64,000 nt of DNA from Hylemonella sp. (GTDB lineage Bacteria; Pseudomonadota; Gammaproteobacteria; Burkholderiales; Burkholderiaceae_C). Under the pieces are notes generated by a model. That model did no database searches. It was not told where the DNA came from and saw only the letters and a program-made list of their open reading frames with translations. Numbering within the stretch: the first letter of the stretch is position 1; the number at the start of each line of letters is the position of its first letter. Both the position numbers and the translations under genes were made by a program. The stretch lies in NCBI GenBank assembly GCA_030680575.1, contig JAUXVI010000025.1, positions 34,069 through 98,068 of the forward strand. Direction: 5' to 3'. Shown in pieces: positions 17,099-25,688 of this stretch.

Positions 17099-17482
17099 TC
17101 ACTGGCCGACGCCGGCGAAGTCTTCCTCTTCGTACAGGCGGCGCACCTCGATCTCGGCCGCCATGCCCTCGCCCACCGGGTTGGGGAAACGGCGTGTCCA
17201 CGCCAGCGCCTCGTCGCGCGAGCGCACCTGGATCAGGGTGTAGCCGGCGATCAGTTCCTTGCTCTCGGTGAAGGGACCATCAATGACCTGGCGTGCCTTG
17301 CCGTCGTAGCGGATGCGCCAGCCTTGCGAGCTGGGCTGGAGGCCCGATGCGTCGAGCAGCACGCCGGCGCGGGCGAGCTCTTCGTGGAAGGTGCCCATCG
17401 CGGCCATGAGTTCGGGCATATGGGGTGGAAAAATGCCGGCCTCGGTATCCGGCGTGGCGTTGACGATGATCATGTATCGCAT
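17099..17482 (-). CDS. YciI/DGPF-domain protein
   Basis: This 127-residue protein of the DGPF/YCII family contains IDGPFTESKELIAGYTLIQV, the family signature. These small proteins are the most consistent partners of ECF42 sigma factors; the biochemical role is unknown. It is first in a tight run of same-strand genes and is preceded by a candidate ECF42 promoter. Confidence 0.9.
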   Translation of the reverse strand: MRYMIIVNATPDTEAGIFPPHMPELMAAMGTFHEELARAGVLLDASGLQPSSQGWRIRYDGKARQVIDGPFTESKELIAGYTLIQVRSRDEALAWTRRFPNPVGEGMAAEIEVRRLYEEEDFAGVGQ

Positions 17483-17532
17483 ATCAGAACTCCTTCATGG
17501 GGTTGGTCAGCCAAACTCTGGCTTGCATTCCC

Positions 17533-17562
17533 ACGACGAACGAAGCGGTACGAAATCGACCG
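17533..17562 (-). promoter_or_regulatory. Candidate ECF42-type promoter
   Basis: The minus strand reads CGGTCGATTTCGTACCGC, then TTCGTTCGTCG. A GTCGA-like -35 box followed by a CGTC-like -10 box resembles the pattern I recall for ECF42 targets. It lies about 50 bases before the YciI gene at 17482. Spacing and consensus were not verified. Confidence 0.35.
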
Positions 17563-17602
17563 TCTTTTGTCTAGGTAAAAACCCTAGATCGGCCGGCAGA
17601 CC

Positions 17603-17962
17603 TCACGCGTCTTCGTAGCACGGCCCGACGCTGCGCACTTCCACGGTGCACCACTCGGCCGCCGGACATTGCTGGGCAATGGCCACGGCCTCGGCCCGGG
17701 TCGGGCAGTCGACCAGAAAGAAGCCGCCCACCATTTCCTTGGCTTCGGCGAAGGGGCCGTCGAGCACCTGGGCCTGCCCGCCGCGCACCTGCACACGCAC
17801 GGCGTTGGCCTGCGAGCCGAGCGACTCGACCGCCAGCAACTGGCCGCGCGCTTGCAACTCCTCGGCAAAACGCTGCATGCGCGCGTACACCTCACGGCCT
17901 TCGGCCTCAGTGCGCGTACGCCGCTGGCCGGGCGGCTCCATCATCAGCAGCATGTAGGGCAT
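17603..17962 (-). CDS. YciI/DGPF-domain protein
   Basis: This second DGPF protein of the cluster has 119 residues. The motif LDGPFAEAKEMVGGFFLVDC is clear. It is only distantly similar to its neighbour at 17099-17482, so the two are not a recent duplication. It starts at the ATG of MPYMLLMMEPPG and is separated from the next gene by 120 bases that include the candidate ECF42 promoter, so it may have its own promoter. Confidence 0.88.
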   Translation of the reverse strand: MPYMLLMMEPPGQRRTRTEAEGREVYARMQRFAEELQARGQLLAVESLGSQANAVRVQVRGGQAQVLDGPFAEAKEMVGGFFLVDCPTRAEAVAIAQQCPAAEWCTVEVRSVGPCYEDA

Positions 17963-18020
17963 GGAAACTCCTGGGTTGGCGGGCGGACCCGGCCAGGTTG
18001 ATTTTTAGGCCGCAAGCATA

Positions 18021-18692
18021 TCAATGCGTGCGCTGCCCCTGGCGCGGCCGGGCGGGCGGCGCCGTGCCGCTGGCCACATACAGCGTGCCCATGAGCACCG
18101 ACTCCAGCTCCAGCGCCGCGCCCTGATCGAGCAGGGGCTGCCAGGGTGCGGCCAAGCGGTCGAAATTGGTGATGGACTGCGCAGCGAACATACCTACCAA
18201 GGCATTCCACGGCGCCAGCCAGGGCGCCGTCCACTTCAGGCCGGTGGCGGCGATGCGCGCACCGGGCTTGAGGTGGCGCAGCACATGCGTCACCGCCTGC
18301 GGGCTTTGCAGAATGTCGTGCACGAGGTGGAAGAAGGCGGCGTCAGCGGCATCTGGCAAGGGCGCGTCTTCCACTGCGGCACAGATGAGCTCCACATTGG
18401 TCCAGCCCGCCTGGCTGACGCGGCTGCGTGCCAGTGCAATCATCTCGGGGCATTGGTCCACGGCGATGATACGGCCTTGCGCACCGACGGCCTGGCGCAG
18501 CAGTTGCAAGCTCATGCCGGTGCCGCAGCCGAGGTCGAGCACGCACTGGCCGGGCAACAGTTGCAGCCGCTCGACCGCATGGCGGCGGATAAATTCGTAG
18601 GGGGCGAGTTGCAGGTCGTAGGACAAGGCGCGCCAGCGGTACATGGCCCGCGAGGCGTCGTGGCCGGCCGAGTGAGCTGAGTCGTCACGCAT
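18021..18692 (-). CDS. Class I SAM-dependent methyltransferase
   Basis: This 223-residue protein has SAM-binding motif I (VLDLGCGTGMSLQLL, about residue 52) and a conserved acidic residue in IIAVDQCPEM. The ATG at 18692 is chosen; the longer ORF runs antisense through the patatin gene. The methyl acceptor is unknown, and the general layout resembles UbiE/type 11 methyltransferases. It follows the frameshifted patatin gene on the same strand, with a gap of 26 bases. Confidence 0.83.
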   Translation of the reverse strand: MRDDSAHSAGHDASRAMYRWRALSYDLQLAPYEFIRRHAVERLQLLPGQCVLDLGCGTGMSLQLLRQAVGAQGRIIAVDQCPEMIALARSRVSQAGWTNVELICAAVEDAPLPDAADAAFFHLVHDILQSPQAVTHVLRHLKPGARIAATGLKWTAPWLAPWNALVGMFAAQSITNFDRLAAPWQPLLDQGAALELESVLMGTLYVASGTAPPARPRQGQRTH

Positions 18693-18718
18693 GGGCTCCT
18701 CCCAGAGCTTGGTGGCGC

Positions 18719-19743
18719 CTAGCCGAACAACTGTTTTACATCGATGCTTGAGCGACGCCCGAGGGCATGGTACTCCTTTGCCAGCCACGCGTCTGCACAG
18801 GTGCGCCCCTGTTCCTGCAGCTGCTCGAAGAACGGGCCGTGTGCCAGCAGTTTGGTGTCGGTGCGCAGCAGGGTGTCGAGCTGGCTGGCGTCGATCATGT
18901 GAAAGCGCAGTTCCTGCAGGCGGCGCTCCAGCCGGCCCTTGGGGCGCAAGGCCGAGCCGGAGAACTCGGCCGCGTGCGCGAACATGCGCATCTCGCGCAT
19001 GAAGTTGGCGCTGAAGGCCAGCTCGACGATGCGCGCCTCGATCTCTTCCACGGTGTGCGGTATGCCTTCGCGCTTGAGCGGATTCAGCAGCACCAGCAGA
19101 ATGTCGCGCGCCTGGCATTCGTAGGCCAGCGGGAACACGGCCGGGTTGGCGCTGTAGCCGCCGTCCCAGTAGCCCTCGCCGTCGATCTCCACCGTGCGAT
19201 GGATCTTGGGCAGGCAGGCGGAGGCCAGCAGCACATCCACGGTCAGTTCGTGCGCGCGAAACAAGCGCAGCTTGCCGGTGCTCACCTGCGTGGTGCCGAT
19301 GAAAAGCTTGAACGGGCAGCGCGTGCGCAGCTGCTCGAAGTCGATCTGGCGGTTGAGCAGATCACGCAAGGGGTTGAGGTCGAAAGGGTTCAGCTGCGAG
19401 GGCGAGAAGTAACCGGCCCAGCTGGCCAGCAGCCGGCTGGCCGGCTGGCCGGCGCCATGGTGATCACGTCGCCCTTGCGGCGCGTCAGCAGGCCCCAGGG
19501 CATCTGGCGGCCCAGTTCGTTCCAGAAATCCGCCAGCGCCTGGCGCGCACCCTCGCGCCCACCCTTGAGCCAGCCGTCGGCCAGCACCACCGCGTTCATG
19601 GCACCGGCGCTGCTGCCGCTGATGCCTTCGAACTGCACACGCGGATCTTTCAACAGCGCATCGAGCACACCCCAGGTGAAGGCGCCATGCGCGCCACCGC
19701 CTTGCAGCGCCAGGTTGATCGGCCCTGGTTTGCTATCAAACAT
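18719..19743 (-). pseudogene. Patatin-like phospholipase, frameshifted
   Basis: Two ORFs in different frames together make one patatin-like hydrolase. The 5' part (from ATG 19743) has the oxyanion motif GGGAHGAFTWG and the nucleophile elbow GISGSSAGA. The 3' part (to 18719) has the catalytic Asp motif DGGYSANP. The frame changes near 19430-19455, in a run of GCCGGCCA/CCGGCTGG repeats where slippage is easy: frame one reads ITMAPASRPAGCW to a stop, frame two resumes at SWAGYFSPSQLNPFDLNPL. Either the gene is inactive or the sequence has an indel error. The start codon lies in a dispersed repeat. Confidence 0.8.
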
Positions 19744-19795
19744 ATAGCTACTCCCGCTTGTTTCATAAGGGCTAGAGGCCAAAAATACTTATAAC
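19731..19795 (+). repeat. Dispersed repeat at the patatin gene start
   Basis: GCTATCAAACATATAGCTAC, then AAGGGCTAGAGGCCAAAAAT: a nearly full-length copy of the family-typical repeat. The gene on the opposite strand uses an ATG inside it (codons for MFDSK come from the repeat). Confidence 0.75.
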
Positions 19796-19833
19796 AGAGC
19801 CGGATGACGCCGCCAAGACCCGGGCGTGCGGGT

Positions 19834-20745
19834 TCAGCCCTCCTGCAGCAGGCTGCTGGCAATCGCCGCCGCCGCCGTGCGTGTCTCGACGCCGAGCTTT
19901 TCGAAGATGTGTTCCAGGTGCTTGTTCACTGTGCGCGGGCTCATGCCCAGGATGTCGGCAATGTCGCGGTTGGTCTTGCCCTTGGCCAGCCAGGACAGCA
20001 CCTCTGTCTCGCGCGGCGTGAGGGCCGCACCACTCAGACGCTTGTGCGCGGCGTCCACCGCCGGGCCGGTCTGGCGCAGCAGGATCATGGTCTCGCCCGG
20101 GCCGGTCTGCCCCAGGTACTGGGCTTGCAGCTGGCTGCCATCGGGCAGCGCGGTCAGCGTCTCGCCCTGTGTGACGGCAGCCTGCAGCCAGTGCTTCAGC
20201 GGGGCCGCGTCGTCTTGCGGCCCGAGCGCTTCTTCCAGCCAGCGCATGGCCTGCGGCGAGCGCCAGGCGATGCGGCCTTGCGAGTCAAGCAGCACCACGC
20301 CCAGGCCGGCCACGTCCACCGCCTCGCGCGCCAGCCGGCTGACATGTGCATTGCGCAGATGGGTGGCCAGGCGCGCCAGCACTTCGGGAATCTTCAGCGG
20401 CTTGACCACGTAGTCCACACCGCCGCTAGCAAAGCCTTCGACGATCTGCTCGGTCTCGGTCAGGCCGGTCATGAAGATCACCGGCACGTGGGACCAGGAG
20501 GGCTCGGCCTTGAGGCGGCGGCACAGAGCAAAACCGTTCTCGCCCGGCATGATGGCGTCGAGCAGCACGGCGTCGGGCACCGCCATCTCGAAGCGCTCCA
20601 GTGCCTCGATGGCGTCACGCGCCACCAGCACGGTGTAGCCCTCGATGGCCAGCGCATCACACAGCATGCGCAGGGTGTCGGGCGCGTCGTCCACCACCAG
20701 CACCACGCTGGAGACGGCCGGCGGCATCACGGATTCAGCTTTCAT
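19834..20745 (-). CDS. LuxR/FixJ-type response regulator
   Basis: This 303-residue protein has an N-terminal receiver domain (VVLVVDDAPDT; phospho-acceptor Asp in DAVLLDAIMPGENG, about residue 62; Lys in VVKPL). A middle PAS-like segment (GLGVVLLDSQGRIAWRSPQAM) is followed by a C-terminal LuxR-type HTH (LTPRETEVLSWLAKGKTNRD). The start overlaps the end of the permease-kinase gene by 11 bases, so the two are translationally coupled cognate partners. It probably regulates the divergent urt operon; that is inference from position. Confidence 0.92.
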   Translation of the reverse strand: MKAESVMPPAVSSVVLVVDDAPDTLRMLCDALAIEGYTVLVARDAIEALERFEMAVPDAVLLDAIMPGENGFALCRRLKAEPSWSHVPVIFMTGLTETEQIVEGFASGGVDYVVKPLKIPEVLARLATHLRNAHVSRLAREAVDVAGLGVVLLDSQGRIAWRSPQAMRWLEEALGPQDDAAPLKHWLQAAVTQGETLTALPDGSQLQAQYLGQTGPGETMILLRQTGPAVDAAHKRLSGAALTPRETEVLSWLAKGKTNRDIADILGMSPRTVNKHLEHIFEKLGVETRTAAAAIASSLLQEG

Positions 20746-23700
20746 CTTCGGTTTCTTTCAGGCGTTCGATCAGGGCAGAGAAGTCAAAGCGGTCCACATG
20801 CACCACCAGGCTTTGCAGCACGTCGGCAATCGCCGGCTCCTGCTCGGCGCTGCTGCGCAGCAGACTGCGCAGACCGCTGGCGTTGCCCATGCGCGCCAGG
20901 CCGATCAGGCTGTGGCGCAGCTCATCCGGCAGCGGCAACTTGCTGGCCAGCTCGCGTTCCGCCGGCGCTGCCTCCGGGCTGGGCAGCAGGTTGCTCTCGT
21001 GCACCCATTCCAGCTGCAGCACACGCGCCAGCAGGTCCAGCAGCTCGGACTCGATCACCGGCTTGCTCACAAAACCCTGGCAGCCGACGGCTTCCAGCAG
21101 TTCGGGCCGGTTCTCGAACGGGTCGGCCGAGACGAAAACGATCGGCAACTCGGGCCCGACGTTGCTGCGAATCAGTTGCGCGGTCTGCCAGCCGTTGAGG
21201 TCGTCCATGTTGATGTCGAGCAGCACCGCATCGGGCTTGTGCTGCTGCAGAATTTCCAGGCATTCGCGGCCGCTGGCCGCCTCGCGCATGATGAAACCCA
21301 ACGGCACCAGCAGGCTGGCCAGCAATTGGCGTTGGATCGGCTGGTCGTCCACCACCAGCAGGGTGCGCCGCGGCGCCAGGTAACCGACGATGGGGCGCAG
21401 GTGGCGCACCAGCTGTGCGGCCGGCGGTTCGATCTCGCGCAGGTAAAGCCGCACGGTGAAGGTGCTGCCCTGCTTGACCTCGCTGCGCAGCGTGAGTTCG
21501 CCGCCCATGAGTTCGGTCAGCAGGTGGGTGATGGTCAGGCCCAGGCCGGTGCCCGACTCGCTGGCACGCCGCCCGGCGCTGCCGCGCTCGAACGGCATAA
21601 AGATGCGTTCCTGGTCTTGCGGCGCAATGCCGATGCCGCTGTCTTCCACCTCGAAGCGCACCACGTCGTGCCGGCAATCGACGCGAAAGACGATGCCGCC
21701 GGCATCGGTGAAGCGCACCGCATTGGCCAGCAGGTTGATGAGGATCTGCCGCAGCCGCTTGGCGTCGGCCTGCACCCAGGCGGGCACGCGCCCTTGCGTC
21801 TCCAGCCGGAAGGACAGACCCTTGCCTTCGGCCTGTGGCTTCACCATGCGCGCCAGCTCCGACAGGAATTCGGCAAACGGCAGCGGCGCCATGTCCAGCC
21901 GCAGGCGGCCGGCCTCGATGCGCGCCAGGTCCAGCAGGCCGTCGATCAGCGCGTGCATGTGCTGACCGCTTTGCTGGATGGTGGTGACCGCTTCGCGCAA
22001 GCCGCCCTTCAACTCGGCGTTGCGCAGCAGGATCTGCGCATACCCCAGGATGCTGTTGAGCGGCGTGCGCAGCTCATGCGTCATGCCGGCCACATAACGC
22101 GTCTTGGCCTGGCTGGCGGCCTCGGCCACTTCCTTGGCGCTTTGCAGTGCCTCGTCGGTGCGCTGGTGGGCGTCGATTTCCTTTTGCAGCAGCTGGGTCT
22201 GGCGTTCCGATTCATCGTGCGCCATGCGCCGGCTCTCGTTGGCCAACACGATCCACCAGGCCCACACCGCCGCCAACACCGCCAGCAGCGAAAAGACCTT
22301 GATGAACGGCATGCGCAGGGCCCCCACCGGCGCCTGCAGGCTTTCCTGCATGTAGACGACGCCCAGCACAAACGCCAGCACCGCGCACAGCGAGAGGAAA
22401 ACCGTGAAGTACTGGCCGACGCGAAAGTTGAAGCGGTTGTTCAGGCTCGCCGGCAGGATGGCAGCCATGGCCTGGCGCACTTGGTCGGCGACCCGCGAAT
22501 GGGTCTTGCAGCGGTCGTGGCAGCGCGATTCGAGCGAACAGCAGAGCGAGCAGATCGGCGCGCCATAGGCCGGGCAACTGGCCATGTCGGTGCTCTCGAA
22601 CTGGTTTTCGCACACCGAGCAGCGCACCACCTCGCCCGGGGCCCAGGGCGAAGCGTCCTTGCGTGCCAGGTAGTAGCGGCCGCCCGTGGCCCAGGCGATC
22701 AGCGGTGCGGCGACCAGGGCCGTGCCCAGCGCAATGAAGGGCGAGAAGGCGGCCGCGTATTCGCCCAGCAGCCCGGCATGGGCGGTGACGGACAACAGCA
22801 CCGCCAGCCCCATGGCGCCCAGGCCGACGGGGTTGATGTCGTACAGGTAAGCGCGGCGGAACTCCACGTGTTTGGGGCTCAGGCCCAAGGGCTTGTTGAT
22901 GACCAGGTCCGCCACCAGCGCACCGACCCAGGCAATCGCCACGTTGCTGTACAAGCCCAATACCTTCTCCAGCGCACCGAAGACACCCAGCGTCATCAGC
23001 AGCATGGCGATGATGACGTTGAACACCAGCCACACCACGCGCCCCGGGTGGCTGCGCGTGAGCCGCGCAAAGAAGTTGGACCAGGCCAGCGAGCCGGCGT
23101 AGGCGTTGGTGACGTTGATCTTGACCTGCGAGATCACCACAAACAGCACGGTGAGCACCGTTGCCACAGTGGCGTCGCCGAGCGAACGCATGTAGCCGAC
23201 CAGGTACATCTGCGTGGGTTCTGCCGCCTGCGCTGGTGCCGCGCCGTACTGCAGCGCCACAAAGGCCAGAAAGGCACCGCCCAGCATCTTGAGCATGCCC
23301 AGCACGATCCAGCCCGGCCCGGCCGCCAGCACACCGCCCCACCAGCGCCAGCGGTTGGCGGCGGTGCGCTCGGGCATGAAACGCAGGTAGTCGACCTGCT
23401 CGCCGATCTGCAGCACCAGCGAGAACGCCACCGCGGCGGCGGCGCCGAACATCAGCGGCTCGAAGCCGTTGCTGCCCGAGGTCAGGCCCGACAGGCCGGT
23501 GAATTCGCGGTACAGCTCGGGCTGCGCCACAGCAAACCAGACAAAGGGCCAGAACAGCAGCACGGCCCACAGCGGCTGGGTCCAGGTCTGCAGGCGCGAG
23601 ATGAAGGTGATGCCGTACAGCACCAGCGGAATGATGATCAGCGACGACAGCACATAACACCACACCAGCGGCCAGTCGAACGCCAGCTGCAGCGCCAGCG

Positions 23701-24115
23701 CCATGATGGCCGCCTCCAGCGCAAAGAAGATGAAGGTGAACGAGGCATAGACCAGTGAGGTGACGGTGGAGCCCAGGTAGCCAAAGCCGGCACCGCGGGT
23801 GAGCAGGTCCATGTCCAGCCCGTAACGCGCCGCGTAGATGGCGATCGGCAAGCCGGTGAGGAAGGTAATGAGCCCCATCACCAGGATGGCCCACAACGCA
23901 TTGCTGAAACCGTAATTGAGCGCGATGGCGCCGCCGATGGCCTCCAGCGCCAGGAACGACATGCCGCCAAACGCGGTGTTGGCAACCCGGAACTCGCTCC
24001 ATTTGCGTGCACTGTGCGGCGTGTAGCGCAGCGCGTAGTCCTCCAGGGTTTCGTTGGCCACCCAGGAGTTGTAGTCGCGCCGGATGCGAAAGATGCGTTG
24101 GGGTGCGTTTTTCAT
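20735..24115 (-). CDS. NCS1-permease / hybrid sensor histidine kinase fusion
   Basis: This 1126-residue protein starts at ATG 24115 (MKNAPQRIFRIRRDYNSW). Residues about 15-480 are a complete NCS1/CodB-like cytosine-purine permease with about 12 hydrophobic segments. Residues 499-536 hold eight cysteines (C499, 502, 514, 522, 525, 526, 532, 536), a likely zinc or Fe-S site. Two more membrane segments (about 570-590, 606-625) and a coiled coil lead to HisKA (H680 in GMTHELRTPLNS), HATPase (SGTGLGLTI) and a receiver (D967 in AVLLDINM). An 80-residue helical tail follows. It is divergent from urtA, so it may sense or import a nitrogen compound. Confidence 0.93.
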   Translation of the reverse strand: MKNAPQRIFRIRRDYNSWVANETLEDYALRYTPHSARKWSEFRVANTAFGGMSFLALEAIGGAIALNYGFSNALWAILVMGLITFLTGLPIAIYAARYGLDMDLLTRGAGFGYLGSTVTSLVYASFTFIFFALEAAIMALALQLAFDWPLVWCYVLSSLIIIPLVLYGITFISRLQTWTQPLWAVLLFWPFVWFAVAQPELYREFTGLSGLTSGSNGFEPLMFGAAAAVAFSLVLQIGEQVDYLRFMPERTAANRWRWWGGVLAAGPGWIVLGMLKMLGGAFLAFVALQYGAAPAQAAEPTQMYLVGYMRSLGDATVATVLTVLFVVISQVKINVTNAYAGSLAWSNFFARLTRSHPGRVVWLVFNVIIAMLLMTLGVFGALEKVLGLYSNVAIAWVGALVADLVINKPLGLSPKHVEFRRAYLYDINPVGLGAMGLAVLLSVTAHAGLLGEYAAAFSPFIALGTALVAAPLIAWATGGRYYLARKDASPWAPGEVVRCSVCENQFESTDMASCPAYGAPICSLCCSLESRCHDRCKTHSRVADQVRQAMAAILPASLNNRFNFRVGQYFTVFLSLCAVLAFVLGVVYMQESLQAPVGALRMPFIKVFSLLAVLAAVWAWWIVLANESRRMAHDESERQTQLLQKEIDAHQRTDEALQSAKEVAEAASQAKTRYVAGMTHELRTPLNSILGYAQILLRNAELKGGLREAVTTIQQSGQHMHALIDGLLDLARIEAGRLRLDMAPLPFAEFLSELARMVKPQAEGKGLSFRLETQGRVPAWVQADAKRLRQILINLLANAVRFTDAGGIVFRVDCRHDVVRFEVEDSGIGIAPQDQERIFMPFERGSAGRRASESGTGLGLTITHLLTELMGGELTLRSEVKQGSTFTVRLYLREIEPPAAQLVRHLRPIVGYLAPRRTLLVVDDQPIQRQLLASLLVPLGFIMREAASGRECLEILQQHKPDAVLLDINMDDLNGWQTAQLIRSNVGPELPIVFVSADPFENRPELLEAVGCQGFVSKPVIESELLDLLARVLQLEWVHESNLLPSPEAAPAERELASKLPLPDELRHSLIGLARMGNASGLRSLLRSSAEQEPAIADVLQSLVVHVDRFDFSALIERLKETEDES

Positions 24116-24317
24116 GCGCGCGGTTTTGGTGCATTGGTGGTCATCCCTGGTGCACATGCAAGAAACGTTCTCACTTGGCTGCGTACCCCTGCGTACGTCG
24201 AATGACGTATGGGCGCATTTGCGGGTTCTCCCTAATCTCAAGGCCGTGGTGACGCCCTGTCGCCCAGCACCTGTTGCAGGTGTTCTTGGTTCCCACCTTT
24301 CATTTCAGGAGTGCTTC
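24116..24317. promoter_or_regulatory. Divergent control region, permease-kinase / urtA
   Basis: Two direct copies of TGGTGCA start at 24127 and 24148, 21 bases (two helical turns) apart. A perfect inverted repeat TACGTC-GAAT-GACGTA lies at 24194-24209, with an extra GCGTAC just upstream. A small hairpin CACCTG-TTG-CAGGTG at 24269 falls in the likely urtA leader. AGGAG lies 6 bases before the urtA ATG. TGGTGCA resembles an NtrC half-site. The inverted repeat is a candidate site for the adjacent LuxR-type regulator. Confidence 0.55.
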
Positions 24318-25592
24318 ATGAAAAAACAGCCCGCCTCGTCCCCCGCCCACCTGGATGCCGATGCGCTTGCGCGTCGCCGCCTGCTGCAAGGCCTGGGCGC
24401 CATGTCCATGGTCGGTCTGCCCGGCATGGCCATGGCCCAGCAGTTCCCCACCGCCAAGGTCAACACGACCAAGCTTGCCGTGACCGACACCGAGGTGGTG
24501 GTGGGCCAGTTGCACTCCTCCTCCGGCACCATGGCCATCTCTGAAACCGGCTCCATCCAGGCCGAGCAGCTGGCCATCGACCAGATCAACGCCATGGGCG
24601 GCATCCTGGGCCGCAAGATCCGCGTCATCAAGGAAGACGGCGCTTCCGACTGGCCGACCTTCGCCGAGAAGTCGAAGAAGCTGCTGGTCAACGACCACGT
24701 GGCCGCCGTGTTCGGCTGCTGGACCAGCGCCTCGCGCAAGGCCGTGTTGCCGATCTTCGAGAAAGAAAACGGCCTGCTCTACTACCCGACCTTCTACGAA
24801 GGCCTGGAGCAGAGCAAGAACGTGATCTACACCGGCCAGGAAGCCACGCAACAGATCATCTACGGCTTGGACTGGGGTTCGAAAGAGAAAAAAGCCAAGA
24901 CCTTCTTCCTGGTCGGCTCCGACTACATCTGGCCGCGCACCTCGATGAAGATCGCACGCAAGCACATCGAGACCGTGGGCAAGCTGGGCAAGGTGGTGGG
25001 CGAAGAGTACTACCCGCTGGGCAACACCAACTTCAACTCGCTGATCAACAAGATCAAGGTCGCCAAGCCGGACTGCATCTTCGCGGCCGTGGTGGGCGGC
25101 TCCAACGTGGCCTTCTACAAGCAGCTCAAGGCGGCCGGCATCACCGGTGACAAGCAGTTCCTGCTGACGCTGTCGGTGACCGAGGACGAGATGACGGGTG
25201 TGGGCGGCGAGAACTTCGCCGGCTTCTACTCCTCCATGAAGTACTTCCAGACCCTGGACAACGACAACAACAAGAAGTTTGTTGCCGCCTTCAAGGCCAA
25301 GTACGGCAAGGACGCCGTGATCGGCGACGTCACGCAAGCCGGTTACCTGGGCCCCTGGCTGTGGAAGGCCGCCGTGGAGAAGGCCGGCAGCTTCGACGTG
25401 GACAAGGTGGTGGCCGCTTCGCCCGGCATCGAGCTCAAGACCGCGCCGGAAGGCTACGTCAAGCTGCACGAGAACCACCACCTGTGGAGCAAGTCGCGCA
25501 TCGCCATCGGCAACAAGGACGCCACCTTCAAGGTGGTGGCCGAGTCGCCCAACCTGATCGAACCCAACCCGTTCCCGAAGGGTTACCAGTAA
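24318..25592 (+). CDS. urtA: Urea ABC transporter substrate-binding protein
   Basis: This 424-residue periplasmic protein binds urea for the UrtABCDE importer. The ATG at 24318 follows AGGAG; the track ORF starts too far upstream. The N terminus has a twin-arginine-type signal (ARRRLLQGLGAMSMVGLPG ... MAQQ), so export is probably by Tat. The body (VGQLHSSSGTMAISETGSIQ; GCWTSASRKAVLPIFE; PTFYEGLEQSKNVIYTGQ) is characteristic of UrtA rather than of branched-chain amino acid binding proteins. It is first gene of the urt operon. Confidence 0.95.
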   Translation: MKKQPASSPAHLDADALARRRLLQGLGAMSMVGLPGMAMAQQFPTAKVNTTKLAVTDTEVVVGQLHSSSGTMAISETGSIQAEQLAIDQINAMGGILGRKIRVIKEDGASDWPTFAEKSKKLLVNDHVAAVFGCWTSASRKAVLPIFEKENGLLYYPTFYEGLEQSKNVIYTGQEATQQIIYGLDWGSKEKKAKTFFLVGSDYIWPRTSMKIARKHIETVGKLGKVVGEEYYPLGNTNFNSLINKIKVAKPDCIFAAVVGGSNVAFYKQLKAAGITGDKQFLLTLSVTEDEMTGVGGENFAGFYSSMKYFQTLDNDNNKKFVAAFKAKYGKDAVIGDVTQAGYLGPWLWKAAVEKAGSFDVDKVVAASPGIELKTAPEGYVKLHENHHLWSKSRIAIGNKDATFKVVAESPNLIEPNPFPKGYQ

Positions 25593-25688
25593 TCAGCTCC
25601 GCTTGAGAGGGAAACAAGGTGGCGGCCGCCTGGCGGTTCGGGGGTCGCCACCCCAGATTGGTACACAGACAGACAGGCAGGTGACGCC

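Noticed and set aside
14861-17578. 905-residue plus-strand ORF
   Set aside because: It is antisense to the ECF42 cluster, where five well-supported genes occupy the other strand.
20645-23758. 1037-residue plus-strand ORF
   Set aside because: It is antisense to the permease-kinase gene, and its Gln/His/Arg-rich translation has no domain.
24205-24230. Possible sigma-54 promoter TGGGCGCATTTGC before urtA
   Set aside because: The distance between GG and GC is two bases short of the -24/-12 requirement.
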